Source: Pyrus communis (lineage: Eukaryota; Streptophyta; Magnoliopsida; Rosales; Rosaceae). From it: a stretch of 64,000 nucleotides of DNA. Both the position numbers and the translations under genes were made by a program. The notes beneath the pieces are model-generated. The model made no database searches. It had not been told where the DNA came from and was given only the letters and a program-made list of their open reading frames with translations. Below are positions 36,529 to 49,100 of the stretch, one piece after another (the first letter of the stretch is position 1; every line of letters starts with the position of its first letter). Location of the stretch: contig NC_084816.1 of the NCBI RefSeq assembly GCF_963583255.1, forward strand, positions 22,203,344 to 22,267,343, given 5' to 3'.

Positions 36529-39500
36529 ATGTCGAGTTCCGTGATTTTTGTTGGTCTCCTGATCGGGTTTCTGGCTTTGAGTTGTGCTCAGCTTCTGCCT
36601 CTGGAAGAAGGTCAGCACAAAATAAAACCATCATTTTCCTTGTCGCTTTAAATTTCTCAACTTTTACTGCAAATATGGATGTTCTTGAATGATTTTGGGT
36701 TTTGTGAAGATTTTTGTTGCTTTGTGAGGATGGTTGCAGTTGGTTTTGTGTTGTGAGAAATGCTCTGCTCTGTTTGGTTCCTGGGAAAATTCTTCTCGGA
36801 AAGCAGAGAAATTTGGAATTTTCCTCATTGTTTGTTTTTGGACTTGTTACTCTGCATCTGTGTCTTCTCTGTTTCAGTTTCTATTTTTAGAAATTTCAAA
36901 CCCTAGGAGATAGCCATCAGATATTGCTAAGTTAAAGCATGAAGCTTTCAAATCTTCTTCTGAACCCACGAAAATGGAGGCCCTGTCCTGATTTGATTTC
37001 ATTGAAAAATCATACTATGTAAACATGGACCGGACATTTGTTTTAACACTAATTAGGGTTTTGGGCGTTGGGTTTATGGTTTAGGTCTCTCGCTGGCATC
37101 TCATTCGCCTAAGGCCGGCGACTTCCCACCGATCAAAATATTTCCGATACACACGGCATGAGCGTCTCATAGAGAAACTTTGGGCTTGCACTCTAACGGT
37201 CGAGATTAAATCCTCTCTTCAGCCCATCCGTTCGTTAACCCATATATTCAGGGCCATAATCCATTTAACGGGGTGGGCTAGCTAGTTTTCTATTTTGCCT
37301 TTTTTGCTAGTCTATGGAAATTGAAATTGGGTACAGAACCACTTCTTTTTAAACAAAGAATATTTACTTTAAATAATCCAAAATAATTGGGTGATTTGAA
37401 CTTGGTGAAACGAGGGAGAGTACATTTGCTCTAGTCGATATGGCTACCATTGTTTCCTCAACTAAATTGTGTTAATGAAACAAGTAGTATGAAACCTTGT
37501 TAAAAAAAAAAAAAAACAAAAAACAACAAGTATGAAACAAAGCCTAAGCACTCCATGTCATAATTGACGGTAAATGATGGTGACGGCATTCAACATAAGA
37601 AAATAGCACATCGGTTGGAGTGAGTTTGGTTGTTTCTTTAGAGATGCTCTTATAATTTTATAATCTAATATTTCATTCTTCTCTACATCACTATCATTTC
37701 GTTTTGTTTTTACATTTTTTCATGTTTTTTTTTTAAATTACAAGCAAAAAGAGAATTTGGGAAATTGCTACTGATTGGTATAAAAGTTTCCAATTTTCCA
37801 CAATCGTTTCCATCGTTGTATTTCTTTAAATGCAGAGGAATTGGGTTTTTACACCTTCTTTACCCCTGATTTAGTAAACCAATAGACATAATGGTTCTTA
37901 AACAATTTATATGAGTGCAACTTAAATGATGTGGCAATAATTGCATAATATGGTAATTTCTTATTACCAATAATTAAATGATGTGGCAATTCTTATTGGT
38001 ACATGTGCTTTTATGTTTTTCTGAGCAACTGAGTTGTAACAGGTGAAGGATTGTAGCATTGTTTTTATTCAATTAGGCTTTTGTAGGGTGAACATGAATG
38101 ATTGACCATGCCTTTTTCATTGCATGCGATTTTGACCAAGAGCTGTTTTTGTTTAACAGTGAAAACTTTGGAAACAATTTCTAGAAAATTACAAAACCAT
38201 CACTGGAAGAATATCAGCCAAAGTTCTTGCCAAGATGGTGGAGCAGGCTTCTTCAAATACTTTGCTCGCCAAATTTTCAGCAATGTGACTTGCAACTGTT
38301 CCTTTCCAAACAATACTTGCCATGTCACAATCATGTAAGGCTTTGTTAGCTTAAAGTTTTATTGTTTTAAGTACAACTGATTAATAAGCCTTAACTTGAC
38401 AAATTTGTTGGTCTAAAGTTCTATTGTTCTGTGAATTATATACTTTATAATGATTAGTTTTGCTTTAAATGCTGGTTTTACAGTGAGATGAAGGGTTTAA
38501 ATTTAACTGGAGTTATACCTGAGGAACTCGGAAATCTTACACAGTTGGAAAAAATGTCAGTAATTACGTTGTTATTTTAAATTTGTTATGCACATTAACT
38601 GCATTACGGATTATGGATATGAATTTCTAAGGCTTGTTCACATTAAACAGTGATTTCACTCACAACTACATTAGTGGATCAATCCCTGCCAGCCTTTCCC
38701 GCTCCCCCATCCGTTTTCTGTAAGTGATTTCTTAAGGACCTTAAATAATGGCCACACAGATGCATTTATTATTTGGCATGGCATGTAACTGTTGTTAGTG
38801 TGTTGTAGGTATCTTTTGGGGAATCGACTAAGTGGTTTAATTCCTACTGACGGTTTTACTTTGCTCAAAGAGCTGTAAGTTTTGTAATTATTTTATTTAC
38901 TTATTGATAATTAAAAAAAAAAAAAGGGAATATGCATAACCGTGATTGACAAATTACATTTTTTCCAGGGAGTTGGAAGACAATCAGTTTGAAGGCCCTC
39001 TTCCGCAAAACCTCGGGAGGTTGACTCAATTGGAAAGAATGTAAGTCTGCATTCATATTTCTTCTTTTGGTCAAAATTTTTCAAAAATTCAAATTTCGTG
39101 AAATTTTTGCTATTTTGTATGGTACTGTAAATGTTTCACAAATTCATTGGATTATCTTATGACTCTTTTGTATGTTTCAACAGCCTTTTTTCTGGAAACA
39201 ATTTTACTGGTATGATACCAGAGTCGTACAAAAATATGAAGAACTTAATTGATTTGTAAGTGATGCAAAATGGCTTGATTATACGAATGTGCATAATTTT
39301 TACACAGAATTTCTCATTTTCTTTTAATGCTTGCAGTAGGATAGGTGGGAGCCAATTATCAGGGAAGATACCTGAATTTATTGGAAATTGGAGCAAGCTC
39401 CAAATACTGTGAGTGTTGCTCTTCATTATAGTCATCTTCCATTTTTACTCTTTAAACTGGAAAAACTGTGAGTGTGGCTCTTCATCGTAATCATATCTCA

Positions 39501-42500
39501 TTGTTACTCTTTATTTCCTATCTATCCTTTACCGTAAGCGTTTCGTAAAATCAATGTCATTATATACATACATTTACTTTAGGAACAAATTTATTATCAC
39601 ATGACGTTCCAATCAGATATACAATGACTTTGTTTTCAATGAGAAGATTGTGAGTGTCGTTACAGGGATCATGTTGTGGCTCGGTTACGGCTAATCGGGT
39701 ACTAAGGGGCTTCTTAGTTACTTTCTAGTCTTATACAGTCCAGGTCTTCTCTGTGCCTTGCATCATTGCTTGACACCTGCCCTAAAGTGAACTACATATA
39801 ACTCTGTTAAATAAATACTAATATCAAATAAGAATCTCAATCTTCTCTGCCTCTGAGTTAATTTATTAGAAAAAATAAAAAAATAATGGGTTGTCTTCTC
39901 CACCTTCTCTGCCTTTGTTTTTATCTTCATGCCAGAAAAAATAGAAGTCGGAATCAACGCAAGAGGGGCTTTGGTGCATATATGATATATATATATATAT
40001 ATGTAAGAATTGTAAGAGCAACCATATAAGCTTTATAATAAACTAGCCAAGAACATAAGATTTAACTAACTAAATCACAATCATCACTCCAAATATTCTG
40101 TATATGCAAATACTGAAGTAATATCTGCAATACATACCAGCAAAACTGTTTGCCGAAGTCTTTCCCGTGTGTTCTGTCATAATAGTCCTTCATAGTTTGT
40201 TGTATGATCTCCCTATCCCACACATGGTCAAGATTGGATTTGTTTCTGTACCAACGCAAGGCTATCGTGTTTCCTCCCTCATCTGTCCTGAGCCCGACAT
40301 GCATCGGCAGCAACACACATGTTCTTTAGGGCATTGATCAAGAAGAATAGTGCTAGACACCATTTCATAACTATGTTCAACAAATTAGGATTAAGAGCCA
40401 TTAGAGAAATCTACACACAACCATCTCCTCTCTGCAAAACTCAATGCTCTCCAAGTTATAGGTAATTGGAACAATAAGAGCGTATTTTTGTGAGAGCAGG
40501 GCTTGTGGTTTTTATACTACAAAATCTGGATTACCCTATAATAATCCTACAAGGAATACAAGACCAAATCCTTGTACAAGTATGAGTTCTATTCTCAAGC
40601 CAACAGTAGAGTTTCAATCCAAACCAAAGTTGAATTAACTCTTATAAACAAATTAAGACCTCTTTATACCAATATGAAATAACAATGATTATTACTAAAT
40701 TGTGAGAATCACACTCATACTCTAACATTCTCCCACTTGAGTATGATTTGCAACAGTAAATAATCATCTCAAATTCAATATAAAGGTGATCACATAAGTC
40801 ATTCATCAACACACTAGTATATAGACACAACCAGCTTACATAAACCAAAACAATGAATTTATAATTGCCTCTGCAACACAAAATACAGATTTAACTTACA
40901 AATCACAATGTTCGGTTCATGTTCATAGCAATGTATCTAAGCTCAAGAGTAAACCAAGATGTCTACTCCCACTCATATAGCCCAAAATAAAAAATACCAA
41001 CATTCTTGACAGTAGGCTCTTAAAATTATTCATAATTGTATGAATAGCACAGTTATATCAATCAACAGTTTTATCATATCACCAAATCTTTTGGATAACA
41101 AAAGCTTAACCTCACATACAACTTACCTATGCATTTTAAAGTATTGAACTTAAGAATCTTTTCTGTTACATCGTAGAATTAACTCAAAAGTTACAACATA
41201 CTTAATTTGCACTTTGTAATTATGTGAACCATTATAGCAAAACCAACCAATTTGCTCCCACTTATCTAGGCCATACTCAACACAACAAGTACAAGTTAAT
41301 AGCAACTATATTAACTAAAAATCATTCCAATACAATGAATGACTAATCAGAATCCATATGGAAACCAAATTTGTTTCCTTTTGAATGATAACATTATAGG
41401 ATCCTTCTCATTACTTAAACAAATTAAGTAACACAAATAATTCAACCAATTGCTTCAATAAAACCATAAACTGGTTTTTAAGCATCCATATGAATTATAA
41501 TGGCTGGCCTAAATACTCTTAGCCTTATGCTTACATTCGAATATATGATTCTCCCACTTAAGCATAAGCAGAATATACTGCATAGCCGATAAAGAAACCA
41601 GAGATATGAACCAATTGGTTCCCGATTCCTTACCTATTGCATAATCTCAGTTTAGTCATATACACCTAAACCATTATGCAAAACAGTCTATGTATCAAAA
41701 GATAGTCACAATCCATTCGGAATAACTTATCTCACATAAACCCAAAATCACCAGTTTCAACAATGATCAAAATCAGAATAGCAAGCACAATATTTTTGCA
41801 TTCAATTTGATCTTAACTAGTTCAATATCCATCGAGCAAGATCAACCAAAATTTGATAATGTCTGGATATATATCACAACAATAAGTCTTGATTAAAACG
41901 AGATAATCAAGACCACTTATTTCTTCTGGAGAACTCGAAGTTCATCTTCCTCCCTATTTGTGATTTCAACCAAAGCATAATAGCGGAAGCATGCATCATA
42001 TATGAAATCACAAACTCGATGATTTTCACAATACAATAAGCACATGCTCTCTTATGAATTCATAAATTAAATCAATATGCATTCGGCAATGTCAATTTGT
42101 GTTGTATAAAAATATAGACAATAGCTCACATTCGCAATTTGTTTATCATCCCTGTATATGGATGAGACAAGCTAATTCTTAAAATTTATAGCTTGACCTA
42201 TATAATCATACCAGTAAATTTTTTAAGGTTAAGGTCAATGCCAAAACAACTAATTAAATTTTCAATGCCATGCATTTAAGTTCAAATGATGCCATTCATC
42301 TCCCGATCAGTTTTTAGGTCTTAAAACTATATATACAAAATACCTAATAAGAGTTGGCAACAGAACATTTCGCATTGAAGTCTCACGCAATGCCATTGCA
42401 TCTCAAAGATCGGTTTCAAGTCTTCAAGCCACAAAATCTAATTTGGGTCAACTAATGAAAATAAGATCATTACAAAATAAAACCCAAATTACACTGTATA

Positions 42501-43089
42501 CAGATCCGTCATATATGCACAATAACGATTCTACCCAAAACATATCTCACATATATATGTTCATTCATCTGTTCATATATTTTCTTGTATGCATGCATCA
42601 ATATGCAGAGAAACTTATGCAAGTTCTATTTGATATAGATAAAACTGTACGCCCATAATTACAACGTCTGTGCACGAATGCTATCTCCATATGGGTACAG
42701 ATTTCATTCATATATGCTATTATATATAAATCACAAAACAATTGGCATCCACTTCGTATATGCATTTGTATTTATTGCTTTATAATACCTGCCGACTTGC
42801 ATATTATATACAATCAAATCCATTCCAACCCAAACTTGATATAAATCAAACTAATTGAAAATCAAGAATTGACACTAAGATGTGCATGTGTAGCTCCCCG
42901 CAATTTAAATGTATCGAGATTCATACATGAAACAATGCATACGCATGGACTCTTTAATGAAAAATAGAAGAGTATATCTAGACATACACTAATTTATTTA
43001 TACAGCAAAGGATGATTCCAGACATCTTACATAAATCACAAGTTGGCATCTATAGGGATTTCGAGTTTAATCATGCCTTCACAATATAT

Positions 43090-43155
<66 letters not shown>

Positions 43156-46100
43156 AAACAAGCATACTCGAAATAGCAAAAGCCCTAATTCATTATGCTC
43201 CAACTCTTCATACTATAATCACGCATATAGGAGAACAATTAATCATGCATGAAACAGTGAACTAAGTTACCTGAATGCATCATTGGACCCGTGTTCGTCA
43301 ACCCGATTGCAATTCCTTGGTTCCAAATCAACGAAACAAATTATCCATCAATGCTCGAGACTCATCCATGCGGATTGCCATCACTCCCAATTCCGATGGA
43401 CCTCGTACCATTGCAAATTATCGAAGTAAATTGCCATTGTTACAGACGCGCCGACCCAAAATCATCGTCAAAGTGACGGCCAGAATCCATCGACACAAAT
43501 TCCCATAAAAAAGACAAACCATGAACGTTAATATCTCTTAGACAAACAAAAACTTATTAATGTCATCAAACCAAGATTTCATCTTTCTTTTATCTTACTA
43601 ATATTTGGTCTGTACAAGGCATATTTTATGCACATCTTTATTCATATAAAGGATTAAGAAACCACAATTACCTCAATCTTCAGACATCATAATGAACACA
43701 GCGGAAGCAATAATTCTCAAAATTAGAACTATGATGTTTAAGATAAATGTGTTTTGCTAAATCTCTTTATTGATCTCCAAAGAAGCAAGCAAGAATAAGT
43801 TCACCCTTTCCCAGATTGAAGAACACGAGTTTCTCCCCTATTGGATCGATAATGGTAAAAAAAAATTTAAATAATAAATCCCTAGTTTTTCTTTTACGTT
43901 GCCATGGTCAGAAATAAAAACAAAAGGGTATTACTAAAACGACGTCGTATTATCATCGTTCTATAAAACCAATAAACAAACTTATTCTTTAACTTAATTC
44001 GCAATTAGTTTTGCAGATTGAAGGACCAGTGATTGAACTTAATTGAAAAATCCATTGGCTCTGATACCACATGTAAGAGCAACCATATAAGCTCTATAAT
44101 AACCTAGCCAAGAACATAAGATTTAACTAACTAAATCACAATCATCACTCCAAATATTCTGTATATGCAAATACTGAAGTAATATCTGCAATACATACCA
44201 GCAAAACTGTTTGCCGAAGTCTTTCCCGTGTGTTCTGTCATAATAGTCCTTCATAGTTTGTTGTATGATCTCCCTATCCCACACATGGTCAAGATTGGAT
44301 TTGTTTCTGTACCAACGCAAGGCTATCGTGTTTCCTCCCTCATCTGTCCTGAGCCCGACATGCATCGGCAGCAACACACATGTTCTTTAGGGCATTGATC
44401 AAGAAGAATAGTGCTAGACACCATTTCATAACTATGTTCAACAAATTAGGATTAAGAGCCATTAGAGAAATCTACACACAACCATCTCCTCTCTGCAAAA
44501 TTCAATGCTCTCCAAGTTATAGGTAATTGGAACAATAAGAGCGTATTTTTGTGAGAGCAGGGCTTGTGGTTTTTATACTACAAAATCTGGATTACCCTAT
44601 AATAATCCTACAAGGAATACAAAACCAAATCCTTGTACAAGTATGAGTTCTATTCTCAAGCCAACAGTAGAGTTTCAATCCAAACCAAAGTTGAATTAAC
44701 TCTTATAAACACATTAAGACCTCTTTATACCAATATGAAATAACAATGATTATTACTAAATTGTGAGAATCACACTCATACTCTAACAAGAATCTCAATC
44801 TCTGTCGTTGGACTAGTAAAGGGGAGGGAGGCGGCGAGAGATGGGAAGGATTGCGTTCGGCGGGGTTTGCCTCGATTGGAGAGGGAGGCTTAAGTTGTTT
44901 TGGGGTTGAGTTGTCGTCGGAGGCATGGCTGCCGGCTTCTTCCTTCTCTAAATTTTTTATCCTAATTTAAATAATATTATATAACAGAGTTAGATGCAAT
45001 TAACTTTGGTGACATGCACAGAGAGGCCATAGGGAGTTTTGGGTGCAGAAAATTTGGACTCAGTCTTATAAATGCATTGAGCCATGAGGGAGAGGATATC
45101 GGTTAAATGAATTGAATATCTTTGTTTGTATTCCCTTTCTCTGCATTTTCTTCCTTTCAATATACTTGTATCCTATCAGTTTTTGGGTGATGAGTTAGAT
45201 TAAACTACTGCAGTGATTTGCAAGGTGCATCCTTGGAAGGTCCTATTCCTTACACCATATCTTCCTTGAAATATGTAACGGAATTGTGAGACCACTTTCT
45301 TCTATCTTGTAATTATTCAATATTCCAAATCTTGAACTATAAAACAAATAAATATTTCCGATGTGTCTTTTGTATCAGGATGATATCAGATTTGAATGGA
45401 CCAAGTATGCCTTTTCCTACTCTGAGATATATGAAAGACATACAGATATTGTGAGTTTCATATTACATAACCCTATTGAAATTGTACTTCAGTGTAATCC
45501 CTAATGCAATCATTTTCTAATTTTTGTTCGCATTCCTATGATACAGGATTTTGAGAAATTGCTCAATTAGTGGTACAATCCCTAATTACCTTGGCGAGCT
45601 GACAAATCTAGCAACATTGTGAGTGCTTTTATAATCAATATAGTTGTATAGATCTACAAATTTACTATTGCTAAACTGTACAAGAATTTGAGACTTAAGC
45701 TTTAACAAGTTGAAAAACAACACCGGTACGGCTTTTAGAGGGCTCTCTCCTCTTTTCTCTTACTTGTGGATTCAATAAATCTTCAAAAGTTCAAAACAAA
45801 GCTCTGACGTATGTTATATGATGTTTTTTTTTTCTCTATGTAGAGACTTAAGCTTTAACAAGTTGACTGGAGAAATTCCACAGACGATTGAGCGTGCTAG
45901 CCATATATATTTCATGTAAGTCGGTCAAATGATGCATTCATTTATTGGTGCAAACAATACACATTTTCAATATTTCTCAAGTCAACTATATTTACATGTT
46001 CATTGACCGTTAGTTTTTACGTGTGCAGGTCTTTGAGCAACAACATACTGACCGGAGAAGTACCAATTTGGATATTGCAGAGCAAACGTGACCGGTCAGT

Positions 46101-49100
46101 CTATAGTGTAATACTAATATACGAAGTTTTAATTTATTTGTGTTTGTATCTTTAAAGCAAAATGCTGGCCAACTTCGATTTCAATTTCATTTTTTTGCTT
46201 CTCCATATTTGAATTTAGAGATGTCATCAATGCCACACAAAATATGTTGCAGGGACTTGTCATACAACAATTTTACGGGATCACCTTCTGTCAGTTGTCA
46301 ACACTTGCCTGTGTAAGTCTATCAATATCCAAACCTATTGCTATTGGCTAAATTCCTTCTGTACTTATTATATGTTCTTTCTCCGTCGAATATTATTTGC
46401 TAATTGTCTTGGTTATTACAGGAATTTGGTTTCTAGTCATTCGCCGTCAGAAAACTTGTAAGTTCACAAAAACTTGTGATTTCATGTTTATTAAACATCA
46501 AAAGATATATGTATGAGTCATGATTGAACCTTAATTCTTTCAACGCGTAGGTGGTGCTTGAAGAAGGACCTTCCTTGCTCCACAAAACCGAAATGTGAGT
46601 TTAAGTTCATATAATTTTTTCTTTTATCTATCCTAGTAAATTGGTTGGCTGTATAGTCTAGCGGTTTTTTGGGTAATGTTGTTAGATGTTGCATGTTGTT
46701 AATCGAATTGATGGTGTTGAGCAAAAATTTTCATGAGAACAAATAATTCACTTCACACAATTTCACCTTCGTTCATTTTTCCAAAGAGGGTTTTATTAAT
46801 TTGAGTTCGACCCATTATAGATTACGCGCCTATTAATTACAACCGTTCTTTTGGGAAAAGAATACTCTTTGATTCTAACATGAAAAATATGAAATTTGGG
46901 GATTGGTGTTTTTGTTTGATTTTGTGGTTGCACCTAGGCGGAGTCCTAGATTGCCTACGTACCCTTTTAAGGGATTAAGTCACTCGTAGTTCATGGTTTA
47001 GGGATTTTTAGTGAGTGAATGACTCACTAAAAAGGATTTGGGATTTTCAATGAGTGAATGACCCACTAAAAAGGATTTGGTGTTTGGTTTATTTGGGTGA
47101 ATTTGGTTGAAGGAACCAGGGAGTCGATTTGGATTTGGTAGTGAATTTGGTTGAGGTGAACTAGGGATTCAATTTAGTATTTTTGTGTTTGCGGTTGAGC
47201 CTAGAATATGGTATTAGATTGCCTACATGTCCTTTAATGGAATCAAACCGACGTAGTTCAAGCTATGATTTTGGTATGGCTTTATGCTGTTTTGGGAATT
47301 TGAATGATTTTGTATCCTTTCGAGATTTGGGACGGCTTTGTGCCATTTGAATTTTGAAGCGGCTTTGTGCCATTTGAGACTTGTCGTGGTGCAATTGATT
47401 TTGTAGCTAGCTGCTAACTCTTCTTATCGGGCATGTAGTCATGCTTGTCATCTAGTCCTTTTGTTTTGATTAAGAAGAAACTGCACTGGGGCTTGCTAGT
47501 AACAGTTGACTTTCTTTAGGAAGCTTTGTTCCAATTCACTTTGCTATTTTGGAATTTGGGCATTTCCATGGCGCTTTTCTTTACGATTTGTTGTTTCTCT
47601 TCATGGCGCACAACCACTTTAGGCTTGATGTTAATGCTTCAAAGTTTTTCTTAAATTTGCCTTTCCTCCATTTGAACTTTCCGAAAGCTACTTTTGGTGG
47701 CTTTGGATTCATGGAACATGCCATTTTGACCCATGTGATGAGCAAGACTATTTCTTTCTTTCTCTTTTTCTGGAACATTCTTTGAAGAATGGAGCAGCAG
47801 CAACGTGCCAAATTCTTTGAGTCGTGTTCAAATTCTTTGGTGATTTAATGAAGAACAGGTTTCCGTGGACATGGTCTCCACTCTCGTTGTTTTAAACCGT
47901 TTGAAACCGGTGCCTTTACCATGATGTTAAGTGCCATCTTATTTAGCCCAATTCTTATTCACAGAGCCAAAAGTGATAAACTCCTACATGAATAAAAAAT
48001 GGAAAAGCTATTGTTTTTCTTCTTTTTATTTAATCTCCATGTGGAGCAACATTCCTATTTTATCTGTAGCAGAACTCCATCCTTTCTTTTCTTTGCTGGA
48101 TGCTTTGTCTTCTATGAATTCAACTATGAGTTATAATATAACCACTTGAAAGAAAACAGCAACCCCATGGCCGGAATCAGCAGTAGCTCGTCAGGAAAGC
48201 GGCAAAGGGGTAACCCAGAGGGCCTTCTTGATGCTGTAAAGGGTTTTGACGTTCTACTTTGACTTTCCTTCTTTTTAGTAACTCATACTTCTATAGCACG
48301 ACCACGGATAGCACCTGCACCGTCTTCTTTTCCGCTAGGGACTTAGACAGCAGCCCGCACCATTTTTGGTGCACTGTGCGGGCAGCACAGCCTTCCCTTG
48401 CGAAGTGGCAGCATCTTTTTCTTCTTGACTTCAAGACAGCGACGGTGGCGGTCGGGTTGCTTCTTTGTAGAGGTTCAGTGGCAAGTGAACTGAGGCGACA
48501 CAAACAACGGAGACGGGTTGGTTGTTGTCTTTCTTCTCTGCAACCTTATTCCTCCATACTTGAAGCTTGTTGCTACTTTCTTTGACGAAAGTTGAATGGC
48601 TTGCAACTGGATTTTCTGTTCCTGTGCTTTGCTTCAAGTCCTTGATTTGTAGATGTTCTACTTTGCTTCTGCTGCACCTTCTTCCTTCGTCGAATTTGAT
48701 GCAGACTCTCCAAACATCTTCGGTATCTCTTTAATAGGCAGGGCCCACTTTTTTGTTCTTCCACGCCGAGCCGCTGCAATCACCGGGAGAGACCGTGACG
48801 ATCTGATTTTGGAGAGCATCAGTTGAGGGGCTCCTGCATGTGCGAGTACGGACAGCGGGGACGAGTTTCTTTTTGTCTTCATTCGCTGCAGGTTCATGCA
48901 TGTTTGTGGGAGTAACCAAACGATGGAAACACCATTTCTGCACCATTGCCTTGTTGCTTGTAGAGAACCATCTTCTACGACCTGGTGCACAGAATTTTGA
49001 GGTTGTTCCTTGGTTGCATTTTACGGGACAAGGCCTGCACTATTGGGATGACGACTCGACGATCTTTGCCCTGGTAGCCTTTCTATAGGGACCGGGTCTT

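Larger units (their letters stand above)
40011..44788 (-). mobile_element. Young non-autonomous LTR retrotransposon in RLK intron 8
   Basis: LTRs 40011-40727 and 44072-44788 are both 717 bp and differ at about five sites by eye. The insertion is flanked by AGAAT (40006-40010 and 44789-44793), a perfect 5-bp target duplication. On the minus strand the element starts TGTTAGAGTATGAG and ends GGTTGCTCTTACA. The primer-binding site TGGTATCAGAGCC lies just inside the 5' LTR (44070-44056) and the purine tract AAGTGGGAGAA just before the 3' LTR (about 40738-40728), so the element runs opposite to the kinase gene. The 3.3-kb interior has no gag or pol; its longest frames are about 80 codons. Mobilisation would need proteins in trans. 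Both LTRs contain a nuclease gene fragment. Confidence 0.95.

Noticed and set aside
43275..43508. Possible gag in the interior of the young retrotransposon
   Set aside because: The frame is on the strand opposite to the element, and an overlapping frame is equally open; no gag or zinc-knuckle motif is visible.
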